From assembly GCA_025963815.1 (NCBI GenBank), contig JAOQAA010000411.1:1-13953 (forward strand): 13,953 nt of DNA, written 5' to 3'. The stretch is from Capsulimonas sp. (GTDB lineage: Bacteria > Armatimonadota > Armatimonadia > Armatimonadales > Capsulimonadaceae). This document shows positions 1 to 6,639 of the stretch, in pieces. The notes under the pieces were generated by a model. It saw only the letters and a program-made list of their open reading frames with translations, ran no database searches and was not told the DNA's origin. Numbering within the stretch: position 1 is the stretch's first letter; each line of letters starts with the position of its first letter. A program made the translations under genes and the position numbers.

Positions 1-941
1 TTGCGCAGCTGTTCGGTCGCCACCGGCGCCAGTCCTTGCGCGACTTCTTCATTGCCGTTAATACGCGGTTCGATGATATGGAGGTAGGCGAGGTCGTAGT
101 GGTTCAGCTGCTCCGCGACATATCCGAACAAGGCGGTGGGGTCGCTGTCCGACATGCCGTTGAATTGCGTGGCCGGTGACAGCCGCACCGCCACGCGGTC
201 GGATCCACACACCGGGACAATCGCGTCGAGTATTTCCCGCAGGAAGCGAGTGCGGTTTTCGAACGAGCCGCCGTAAGCGTCGGTCCTTTTGTTGCTGCCG
301 TCTTGGAGGAATTGGTCCACAAGATAGCCGTTGCCGCCGTGAATTTCGACGCCATCAAAGCCGGCGATCATGGCTCGCTCCGCGCCACGGCGGTAATCTT
401 CAACGATCCCAGGGATTTCGTCAATCAAGAGCGCTCGGTTAGGAGAAACGGGAACCCAGCCCTCGCTGGTGAAGGCCACGCCATCGAATGCGACGGCGGA
501 CGGCGCTATCGGAGCGGCGTCGCCGGTCATCTCGACATGCGAGGCGCGGCCAACGTGCCAGAGCTGGAGGAAGATGAGGCCGCCTTTTGCATGTACGGCG
601 TCGACCACCCGGCGCCATCCGGCGATCTGGGCGTTGGAGTAGATGCCCGGCGCCCCAAGATAACCGCGTCCGGTGATGGACACCGTTGTCGCCTCCGAGA
701 CGATCAAGCCGCCCTCGGAGGCGCGCTGGCCGTAATATTCGACCATCAGATCGCCTGGTACGTCGCTGGGAGTTTCTGCGCGCAGCCGGGTGAGCGGCGC
801 CATGACGACGCGGTGCGAGAGCGTATAGGGGCCGAGTTTTACAGGAGTGAAAAGCGGCGACGGTTCTGCCATTGCTTCTCTTGGAAATGCGCAAACTTCG
901 ATGGCGATCGGCGTCTCAATAGACGCGGTTTGAGTGGACAT
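1..941 (-). CDS. Old Yellow Enzyme family ene-reductase, canonical active site (3' end cut by window)
   Basis: FMN-dependent alkene reductase of the NemA/OYE family, expected to be cytosolic and to reduce activated C=C bonds (enones, maleimides, nitro-compounds) with NAD(P)H. The 313 visible residues open the TIM barrel with SPLFTPVKLG and VMAPLTRLR, then QLWHVGR near residue 125. Next comes the catalytic cluster: H201, N204 and Y206 (the H-x-x-N-x-Y pattern; the Tyr is the usual proton donor), followed by QFLQDGSNKRTDAYGGS. About 45-50 C-terminal residues with the phosphate-binding end of the barrel lie beyond base 1. ATG at 941 is preferred because a full AGGAGG sits 4 nt upstream. ATG at 872 would give an N-terminus closer to the family norm (MAEPSPLFTP), so the first 23 residues may be dispensable. 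It is the last visible gene of a three-gene unit, 41 nt after its paralogue. Family assignment is near certain; the substrate is unknown. Confidence 0.95.
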   Translation of the reverse strand, partial: MSTQTASIETPIAIEVCAFPREAMAEPSPLFTPVKLGPYTLSHRVVMAPLTRLRAETPSDVPGDLMVEYYGQRASEGGLIVSEATTVSITGRGYLGAPGIYSNAQIAGWRRVVDAVHAKGGLIFLQLWHVGRASHVEMTGDAAPIAPSAVAFDGVAFTSEGWVPVSPNRALLIDEIPGIVEDYRRGAERAMIAGFDGVEIHGGNGYLVDQFLQDGSNKRTDAYGGSFENRTRFLREILDAIVPVCGSDRVAVRLSPATQFNGMSDSDPTALFGYVAEQLNHYDLAYLHIIEPRINGNEEVAQGLAPVATEQLR

Positions 942-945
942 GACG

Positions 946-951
946 CCTCCT
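946..951 (-). promoter_or_regulatory. Strong ribosome binding site that supports the 941 start
   Basis: On the minus strand this reads AGGAGG, the full anti-Shine-Dalgarno complement, 4 nt before ATG 941. It favours this start over the in-frame ATG at 872, which has only a purine-rich AGAGAAG upstream. Confidence 0.7.
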
Positions 952-982
952 ATGGGCAGAGTGATCGGAATGATTTGGGTGG

Positions 983-2083
983 TCACGGAAGCGATGGATA
1001 GTCTGTGTAGCCTTCCGCGCCGCCACCATAGAACGTGGCCCGATTGGGTGAGTTGAGCGGCGCATTCCTTTGGATGCGCTCGGGCAGGTCAGGGTTGGCG
1101 ATGAACAAACGCCCGAAGGCGATCGCGTCGGCGTGGCCCGCTTCGATTGTCGCCGCCGCGCTTTCCGGCGTATAGGCCGCCGCCGAAATGAGCGGCCCGT
1201 CGAAGAAAGATCGAAACAGCGTGGCGTTGTTCACTGCCCCTACGTGTAGATCGTCGCTCAGACCGATCTCGGAGCCGAGGGCTTCGATCAGATGCAGATA
1301 GGCGATTCGTCGTTTGCTCAGCTCCGTAATCACATAGGTGAAGAGGCTAAGTGGATCGCTGTCGGAGATCCCGCCGAACTGCCCATACGGCGACAGGCGA
1401 ACGCCGAGACGCTCCGCTCCGATAGCCCCGCTGACAGCGTCCACTACATCCAGAAGCAGCCGCGCCCGGTTTTCGATGCCGCCGCCGTAAGCATCAGTGC
1501 GCCGGTTCGTTCCATCTTCCAGGAACTGCTCCAGCAGCTGCCCATTGCCTCCCTGGACGGAGACGCCGTCAAACCCAGCGTCCATCGCGTTCAGCGCCGC
1601 CTCTCGAAACGCCACCACGATCTCGGGAAGTTCCTTCGTCTCCAGAGCGCGGGGCGTCTCATAGTCCACGGGTTCAAAATTAGGCTTATGCGCTTGCCCC
1701 GTGGGGGGAATGGCGGACGGAGCGATAGGAAGCTCGCCGTCCGGCATGAACGACGAGTGTGAGTTGCGGCCGTTATGGGCAATCTGCATCACAATGCGCC
1801 CACCATCGGCATGGACTGCATCGGTCACGGCTCTCCATCCCAAGATCTGCGTGGGAGTAAAGATGCCGGGGACGCTTGGATAGCCCTGCGCCTGACGGCT
1901 GATCGTAGTGTCTTCCGTGAAGATCAGACCGGCCGTTGCGCGCTGAGCGTAGTACTCGACGTTCAGCGGCGTCGGCGTTCCTCCAACGCCGGACCGCATG
2001 CGAGTGAGCGGGGCCATGATCACGCGATGCGGAAGTTCGATCGCTCCGAGCCGCAGCGGCGTGAAAAGAATGTCGTGCGCCAA
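983..2083 (-). CDS. Old Yellow Enzyme-like flavoprotein with altered catalytic residues, TTG start
   Basis: A 366-residue complete TIM-barrel protein of the OYE/NADH:flavin oxidoreductase family. Recognisable parts in order are DILFTPLRLG, VIMAPLTRMR, VEYYAQRAT, QIAHNGR (residues about 100-106), the catalytic segment GFDGVSVQGGNGQLLEQF, DGTNRRTDAYGG, and C-terminal DAIAFGRLFIANPDL (the usual GRxxIANPDL phosphate site). In the catalytic segment the expected H-x-x-N-x-Y reads Q177-x-x-N180-x-Q182. Both the substrate-anchoring His and the proton-donor Tyr are therefore Gln, although fold and FMN-contact motifs look intact. The Ala in QIAHNGR, where its neighbour has Trp, also occurs in YqjM-like OYEs and is not remarkable alone. 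TTG at 2083 is chosen because GGAGGG lies 5 nt upstream; the in-frame TTG at 2104 would sit 5' of that site. It follows the upstream gene by 30 nt. It may reduce different substrates, act weakly, or have another flavin role. Confidence 0.93.
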   Translation of the reverse strand: MAHDILFTPLRLGAIELPHRVIMAPLTRMRSGVGGTPTPLNVEYYAQRATAGLIFTEDTTISRQAQGYPSVPGIFTPTQILGWRAVTDAVHADGGRIVMQIAHNGRNSHSSFMPDGELPIAPSAIPPTGQAHKPNFEPVDYETPRALETKELPEIVVAFREAALNAMDAGFDGVSVQGGNGQLLEQFLEDGTNRRTDAYGGGIENRARLLLDVVDAVSGAIGAERLGVRLSPYGQFGGISDSDPLSLFTYVITELSKRRIAYLHLIEALGSEIGLSDDLHVGAVNNATLFRSFFDGPLISAAAYTPESAAATIEAGHADAIAFGRLFIANPDLPERIQRNAPLNSPNRATFYGGGAEGYTDYPSLP

Positions 2084-2088
2084 TGTGT

Positions 2089-2094
2089 CCCTCC
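2089..2094 (-). promoter_or_regulatory. Ribosome binding site deciding the TTG start at 2083
   Basis: The minus strand reads GGAGGG, then 5 nt, then TTG. No ATG or GTG is suitably placed, and the protein begins at the usual family position (DILFTPL) just after this TTG. The upstream TTG at 2104 lies before the site and is unlikely to be used. Confidence 0.8.
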
Positions 2095-2113
2095 GGTCTC
2101 TCAAGAAGACGCC

Positions 2114-2830
2114 TTAACGAAATGTGATTTCGCCCATGTCAATGGCGACCAGCAACGGCTCGGGAACCTTGACATAGTCGCCCTCGTAGGCGTAGATCCG
2201 CCGCTTCGTGGGAACGATAATGCCGCCGACATCGCGATAATCCGAGGCGTAGTTCAGGCCGGTCGCGCCGCCGAGGATGTCCACGGTGTAATCATGCCGG
2301 CGCAGCAGGCCGTCGGGGCCGAAGCAGGAGATTTGCTCGCGTGTATGGCTCTTCACATAGTCTGGGAATGTGACTTTGAGACGCCGCCATGTTTCCCCTT
2401 CGACTTCGATTGGCGCGATTTCTTCGCTTTCAAATCCTTCGTATGTGTAGAGAAACGGGGTGGTGAGATAGGTCCATAAGGCCTCACCCTGGAAGTACGC
2501 GACATGGATATCGTCCCATGGCGTTTCTCGCTGCTGGCCTTCGAATGACTTCTCAGGATCGTCGCGGACCTCAATCGGCTTCCCATCTACCGTCTCCATG
2601 ACGATGCGGTTCGGCTCGAAGATCGTGCGCTTGTCCTGGCCGGGGAAATCCGTGACCAGACGCTCCGTTTTCGTGTCGATGGTCATGACAATGTCTTTAA
2701 GCACGTCGGGCTTGCCTTTGACATACCAGATGGCGCCGGTGAGCGACGCCTCCACCCGCGCCTCTGTCAGTTCGTTCCAGCGGCTCAAACCACCGTGCGC
2801 CTCAATCGCTGTTTCCAATAAGTCGTTCAT
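2114..2830 (-). CDS. Conserved cytosolic protein of unknown function, first gene of the OYE operon
   Basis: A 238-residue protein that I recognise as belonging to a widespread bacterial family of hypothetical proteins; I cannot attach a tested function or DUF number. It begins MNDLLETAIEAHGG. Other family-like segments are GAIWYVKGKP near residue 30, WDDIHVAYFQGEALWTYLTTPF around 110-130, GETWRRLKVTFPDYV around 150-165, DGLLRRHDYTVDILGG around 180-195, and a C-terminal VPTKRRIYAYEGD. There is no signal peptide or membrane segment. Many alternating beta-type stretches (GGIIVPTKRRIYAY, LLVAIDMGEITFR) hint at a beta-rich lipid- or ligand-binding fold of the LolA-like kind, but that is only an impression. 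ATG at 2830 is preferred over the adjacent ATG at 2833 because AGGAG lies 5 nt upstream of it and only 2 nt from the other. As promoter-proximal gene of the operon it may bind the same substrates the two reductases act on (inference). Confidence 0.85.
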   Translation of the reverse strand: MNDLLETAIEAHGGLSRWNELTEARVEASLTGAIWYVKGKPDVLKDIVMTIDTKTERLVTDFPGQDKRTIFEPNRIVMETVDGKPIEVRDDPEKSFEGQQRETPWDDIHVAYFQGEALWTYLTTPFLYTYEGFESEEIAPIEVEGETWRRLKVTFPDYVKSHTREQISCFGPDGLLRRHDYTVDILGGATGLNYASDYRDVGGIIVPTKRRIYAYEGDYVKVPEPLLVAIDMGEITFR

Positions 2831-2835
2831 CATTG

Positions 2836-2840
2836 CTCCT
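2836..2840 (-). promoter_or_regulatory. Ribosome binding site selecting the second of two adjacent ATGs
   Basis: AGGAG on the minus strand is followed by CAATGATG. Spacing is 5 nt to ATG 2830 and 2 nt to ATG 2833, so the downstream ATG is the better start. Confidence 0.65.
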
Positions 2841-2872
2841 CGCGTTCCGGCCTGTCTGGAGAGTAATGGCCT

Positions 2873-2908
2873 ATTATCACCGGTGGGCGTTCTCGGCTGC
2901 GTTCTCGG
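2873..2908 (-). promoter_or_regulatory. Predicted activator-dependent promoter of the OYE operon with SARP-style direct repeats
   Basis: The minus strand carries two exact copies of CCGAGAACGC (2908-2899 and 2896-2887), a 12-bp period. They are followed by 8 nt and then GATAAT (2878-2873), a 5/6 match to the -10 consensus. Nothing resembling TTGACA sits 16-18 nt upstream of that -10; the repeats occupy that zone instead. Known Streptomyces SARP sites are direct repeats of 11-bp (or 22-bp) period whose proximal copy ends about 8 bp from the -10. The layout fits except that the period is 12 bp. Transcription would start near 2866, leaving a leader of about 36 nt. The divergent neighbour encodes a SARP-type protein, the obvious candidate activator. 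The repeat is seen directly; its function is inferred. Confidence 0.55.
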
Positions 2909-2923
2909 GACAGGAGGAAAAAC

Positions 2924-2940
2924 GTTCCGACGCCCGGAAC
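2924..2940. repeat. 17-bp palindrome in the divergent control region
   Basis: GTTCCG-acgcc-CGGAAC is a perfect 6-bp inverted repeat with a 5-nt spacer. It lies about 35 bp upstream of the first direct repeat of the OYE-operon promoter and about 120 bp before the regulator's first ATG. Its half-site GTTCCG resembles the GTTCTCGG core of the direct repeats, and another GTTCCGG occurs at 2844-2850. It could be an operator for a dimeric regulator of either gene, or chance in GC-rich DNA. Confidence 0.4.
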
Positions 2941-3061
2941 ATCTTGAGGCCGTCTCTCTTTGAGATGAACGCATCTCTCTTGAACGACATCTCGCTGTGA
3001 GGAAATCGCCATCGCTTCAGAACTCACACCCTCTCCTCTCAGCCTCACTCTCTTCGGCCCA

Positions 3062-6000
3062 ATGCAGGTGCAGGTGGAAGGGCGCCCATTATCCCATTTG
3101 CGTTCTCGAAAATCCCTTTGGCTGCTGGCGCTGCTGGTTCTTCGCGCTGGACGATCCGCGGAGCGTGACTGGCTGTCCGGTACGCTGTGGCCGGACGCAA
3201 CGCAGAGCCGGGCCTCGATGAACCTGCGCGTGGTCCTCAGCGAGCTCCGCCATGCCCTCGGCAGTGCAGGAGGGCGTTTGCTATCGCCCGCTCGCCACAC
3301 GCTTTCTCTGGATCTTGCCGGCGCCGATGTGGATGTGCTTGCGTTTGATGCGGCCATTTCGGCAAAGAGCCTTCCGGAACTGGCGACGGCTGTGTTGCTT
3401 TATGGTGGGCCGCTGCTGGAGGGCTGCACAGAAGAATGGATCCATCAGGAACGCGGCGCGCGCGAGCAGGACTGCCTTCACGCCTTGCAGACGCTGGCGG
3501 ATGCGTCGCTGGCCGCCGGCGACTTCGCCATCGCGTCTTCCTACTGTAAAAAGGCGGTTGCTCTCGATCCCTGGCGCGAAGGCGCGCAGCGCGGGCTGAT
3601 GGAGGCGCTGGCTGGGGGCGGAGACAGCAACGCAGCTTTGCATGTCTATCAGGCGTTTGTGCGTCTCCTGCGCAAGGACGATCCGCGCGCGTCGCCTGAC
3701 GAACAGACCACGGCAGTCTATACGCGCCTGCGGACGCAGGCGCGCCGCCGTTCGGTCGCTTCGGCCGCTCCCTCTGTGTCCGAAGAGGAACCTTCGGGAG
3801 TGGCGGGACATCTGCCAAGTCCGCTCACGGATCTTATTGGGCGTGAGGATGAGCGGGCAGACGTGCTTGCGCTGCTGCGGCGGTCTCGGCTGGCGACGCT
3901 GACAGGACCGGGCGGAATTGGCAAGACGCGCCTGGCGATCGCGGTCGCGGAGGAGACTGCACAGGAGTTCGCCGACGGAGTCTTCCTCGTCGCGCTGGAT
4001 GCGCTTTCAGATGGAAGTCAAATCGCTCCGCAGATCGCGAGCGCGCTGGGGCTGCGGGAACAACCGGGTCGGACGCTCATGGAGAGCGTGATCGATCATC
4101 TGAAGCCTAAGGGTGTGCTGCTGGTGCTGGATAACTGCGAGCATCTGCTGGAGGCGAGCGCGCAAATCACCATGCAGCTTCTCGGAGCGTGCGCGGGGCT
4201 GCGTATCCTTGCGACAAGCCGTGAGGGGCTGGGGGTGACCGGGGAGGCGGCCTGGACAGTGCCAGGCTTGCCCGTTCCAGATCCGTTGCATTTGCCGCCC
4301 GGGGATGTGGCGCGCGTGCGGGTGCTCGAAAGCTATGCGAGCGTGCAGCTCTTCGTGGAGCGTGCGCAGGCGGTGCGGAAGACCTTCACGCTGATGGGGA
4401 GCAACGCAGCGCCAGTTGCGCAGATTTGTGCGCGTTTGGAAGGCATTCCCCTCGCGCTGGAACTGGCCGCCGCCCGCGTGCGGGCGATGACCGTCGAGCA
4501 AATTGCCGCGCGCTTGGGTGACCGTCTTGGCTTGCTTATCGGCGGAAACAGAACGGCTCATTCGCGTCAGCAGACACTGAGGGCGACACTCGATTGGTCC
4601 TTTTCACTTCTCAGTCCGCCGGAACAGCGCCTGCTGGAATACGTTTCCGTCTTCAGCGGCGGCTGGAGTTTGGAAGCCGCCGAAGCGATCTGTTCCCGTG
4701 AAGACGTTTCTGTGGAGCAGGTGCTGGATCTGCTCACTTCGCTTGTCGATAAATCACTCGTAGTTTTTGATGGAACAGGGCTCTTGGAAATCGGACGCTA
4801 TCGACTGCTGGAGATGGTTCGCCAATACGCGAACTCTCGGCTTGTGGAGAGTGGCCAGGAGCGGCTGGTTCAAATGAAGCATCGAGATTGGTTCTTAACG
4901 CTTGCCGAAGACGCAGGTCTTGCCGGTCTCTCTTCCGTGCCTTTGGATCGAATGGTGCGTCTTCTTGATATTGATAATGACAACCTGCGTGCGGCGCTCG
5001 ACAGATGCAGCGAAGGGGATGAGCGGGATGCGCAGATCGGCTTGCGAATGGCCGCTGCGCTGTGGCGGTTATGGGTGGAAACTCGGCGCTTCGGCGAAGG
5101 AAGGGCGATCCTGCATCGAGCGCTGATGCGGGGAAGCGTTCATGAAGAGAGCGCGGCGCGCGGCGAAGCGACGCGCGGGGCAGCCGCCCTGGCCATGAAT
5201 CAAGGCGACTTCTCCGCAACGCGCGCTTATTATGAACAAAGCCTGGAGATCTATCAACGGCGGAGCGACCGTCGGAGCGTTGGACATATTCTTTGCAATT
5301 TGCACGATCTGGCGCATCGTCAGGGCGACGCATCGGCGGCGCTCACTTATTACGAAGAGGCGCAGTCTCACTGTCAGCAGAGCCTAAACGAATTTCGAGC
5401 GCGGGGCGACAAAGAGGAGATTGTTACCGCCAGCAATGAATTGGCTCAATTGCACTATTATCAGGGCTATTGGACATTGGAAAGGAAGTATTTCGAGGAA
5501 TCGCGAAAGTTCAATGAGCAGATCATGCCGACCCTTCGGGAGGTGGGAACGAAAGCCGATATCTCCTTGGCTCTTTATAATCTAGGTGTGCTGGTTTTTC
5601 GGCTTGAAGATTACGTTTCCGCGCGGGCGTATTATGAAGAAAGCCTGGAAGCTTCTCGTGAACTCGGAGACAAGATCGGGGTTGTGTTGCGTCTTAACGC
5701 CTTGGGCGGCCTGGGCAATCGTCTCGGCGACGCCGGCGCAGAGCGCATGAACCACGAGGAAAGCCTTGCCGTGGCGCGCGAAATTGGAGACACCGTTTGG
5801 ATCGTCAAAAACCTCGAAAAACTAGGCGCTCTGTCCAGCCGTCAGGGGGACTACGCCATGGCGCACGCATTGATTGCAGAGCATATTGTTCTATGCCAGG
5901 GGATGGGCGATCAAGACGGTCTGGCAATGGGATTGGTTAGTATGGCGTACATCAAGTGGACGCAAGCCGAGACGCAAAAAGCCGTGCACCTTTGGGCCGC

Positions 6001-6175
6001 CGCTGAGGCCCTGCGCGACGGAATAGGAACCCGAATGCGCCCCCGTGATGTCGAGAAGTACGATCGGGATATCAGTCACGCCCGGGCCGCGATGGGAGAT
6101 GAACACTTCGCCTTCGCCTGGGAAGAGGGGCGCGCATTGAGTTTAGAGCAGGCGCTGGAGTACGCGCTGGAATGA
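3062..6175 (+). CDS. SARP/AfsR-type transcriptional regulator: wHTH, BTAD, NB-ARC ATPase, TPR
   Basis: A cytosolic regulator of at least 1037 residues. The N-terminus (about 1-80) is an OmpR-type winged helix of the SARP class (VEGRPLSHLRSRKSLWLLALL, LWPDATQSRASMNLRVVLSEL). Residues about 90-225 form the bacterial transcriptional activator domain (GGPLLEG, then helical repeats). After a linker comes an NB-ARC/STAND ATPase: Walker A GPGGIGKT at 282-289, Walker B VLLVLDNCEH at 352-361 with D357, a TSR sensor-like motif, and GIPLALELAAARVR in the helical region. From about residue 640 to the end there are TPR-like helical hairpins with recurring AxxYYEESLE and GD turns. STAND regulators typically hold the DNA-binding domain inactive until nucleotide exchange and ligand sensing by the TPR region. 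ATG 3062 is only the first usable codon. Upstream codons 3041-3061 encode SLTLFGP, the expected first strand, and no Shine-Dalgarno precedes 3062, so the true start is probably upstream. It diverges from the OYE operon and ends 5 nt from the convergent MarR gene. Confidence 0.92.
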   Translation: MQVQVEGRPLSHLRSRKSLWLLALLVLRAGRSAERDWLSGTLWPDATQSRASMNLRVVLSELRHALGSAGGRLLSPARHTLSLDLAGADVDVLAFDAAISAKSLPELATAVLLYGGPLLEGCTEEWIHQERGAREQDCLHALQTLADASLAAGDFAIASSYCKKAVALDPWREGAQRGLMEALAGGGDSNAALHVYQAFVRLLRKDDPRASPDEQTTAVYTRLRTQARRRSVASAAPSVSEEEPSGVAGHLPSPLTDLIGREDERADVLALLRRSRLATLTGPGGIGKTRLAIAVAEETAQEFADGVFLVALDALSDGSQIAPQIASALGLREQPGRTLMESVIDHLKPKGVLLVLDNCEHLLEASAQITMQLLGACAGLRILATSREGLGVTGEAAWTVPGLPVPDPLHLPPGDVARVRVLESYASVQLFVERAQAVRKTFTLMGSNAAPVAQICARLEGIPLALELAAARVRAMTVEQIAARLGDRLGLLIGGNRTAHSRQQTLRATLDWSFSLLSPPEQRLLEYVSVFSGGWSLEAAEAICSREDVSVEQVLDLLTSLVDKSLVVFDGTGLLEIGRYRLLEMVRQYANSRLVESGQERLVQMKHRDWFLTLAEDAGLAGLSSVPLDRMVRLLDIDNDNLRAALDRCSEGDERDAQIGLRMAAALWRLWVETRRFGEGRAILHRALMRGSVHEESAARGEATRGAAALAMNQGDFSATRAYYEQSLEIYQRRSDRRSVGHILCNLHDLAHRQGDASAALTYYEEAQSHCQQSLNEFRARGDKEEIVTASNELAQLHYYQGYWTLERKYFEESRKFNEQIMPTLREVGTKADISLALYNLGVLVFRLEDYVSARAYYEESLEASRELGDKIGVVLRLNALGGLGNRLGDAGAERMNHEESLAVAREIGDTVWIVKNLEKLGALSSRQGDYAMAHALIAEHIVLCQGMGDQDGLAMGLVSMAYIKWTQAETQKAVHLWAAAEALRDGIGTRMRPRDVEKYDRDISHARAAMGDEHFAFAWEEGRALSLEQALEYALE

Positions 6176-6180
6176 ATGCT

Positions 6181-6639
6181 CTAATCTTCTCTGGCCTGAG
6201 GGTGTGCGGAGACGTCATCCACAAATCGGCGAAGAAGCTGTATTAAATCTTTTCTATCTTCTTCGCCCCACCGGGCAAGGATTGGCCACGCCAATCGCTC
6301 GCGGGCGGCGTCCAACGCATCCGTCATCGCCTTGCCTTTCTCTGTGACTGTTGCTTCGCTGACACGGCCATCGCGTGGGCTGACTTGCCGCGTCACGAGT
6401 CCCAGGCCTTCCAGCTTGGTGACCTGACGACTCACGGTTGTGTAGTCTCGCCCCGCAAGATCGGCCAATTCCCCAATTCCCATCGGACCGCGCCGCTCGA
6501 TACGCACCAACAAGGGAAAGAGCGCGCGATCGATGGAAATCCCCGCTTCTTCGATCAAAACGGCGTCTCGCTGCGGCTGATTGAAAAGGCCGATCAAATC
6601 AATCAGCGTTTCATGCAGTTCGCGTAATTCTGGATTCAT
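6181..6639 (-). CDS. MarR-family transcriptional repressor
   Basis: A 152-residue MarR-type protein. Helices around LHETLIDLIGLFNQ form the dimer arm. The winged helix spans about residues 50-100 (MGIGELADLAGRDYTTVSRQVTKLEGLGLV) and ends in the wing PRDGRVSEATVTEKG, which carries the family D-x-R signature. The C-terminal helix (LIQLLRRFVDDV) completes the dimer interface. No cysteine is present, so thiol redox sensing of the OhrR type is unlikely and a small phenolic or quinone ligand is more plausible. ATG at 6639 is chosen: an ATG at 6684 is also in frame, but it lies inside the operator and would add 15 uncharacteristic residues. There is no Shine-Dalgarno, and the TATAAT at 6651-6646 would place +1 on the A of this ATG, implying a leaderless mRNA. 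It diverges from the MDR oxidoreductase gene and probably represses both genes through the shared palindrome. Confidence 0.93.
   Translation of the reverse strand: MNPELRELHETLIDLIGLFNQPQRDAVLIEEAGISIDRALFPLLVRIERRGPMGIGELADLAGRDYTTVSRQVTKLEGLGLVTRQVSPRDGRVSEATVTEKGKAMTDALDAARERLAWPILARWGEEDRKDLIQLLRRFVDDVSAHPQARED

Noticed and set aside
303..1001. Long plus-strand open frame opposite the first Old Yellow Enzyme gene
   Set aside because: It lies antisense to a clearly recognisable OYE reading frame, encodes an Arg/Gly-rich sequence without any family motif, and is explained by high GC at codon position 3.
1320..1370. Decay or frameshift in the active-site-variant OYE
   Set aside because: The frame is uninterrupted from 2083 to 983 and C-terminal phosphate-binding motifs are intact, so it is not annotated as a pseudogene.
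2084..2104. Upstream TTG start for the second OYE
   Set aside because: This start would place the GGAGGG ribosome binding site inside the coding region; the downstream TTG at 2083 has ideal spacing and the family-typical N-terminus.
1775..2479. 234-codon plus-strand frame spanning the junction of two minus-strand genes
   Set aside because: Its product resembles nothing known and covers parts of two real genes and their intergenic gap; no ribosome binding site is seen.
3237..3818. Minus-strand frames inside the SARP regulator gene
   Set aside because: They are low-complexity, Arg/Pro-rich translations opposite the conserved BTAD and ATPase coding sequence.
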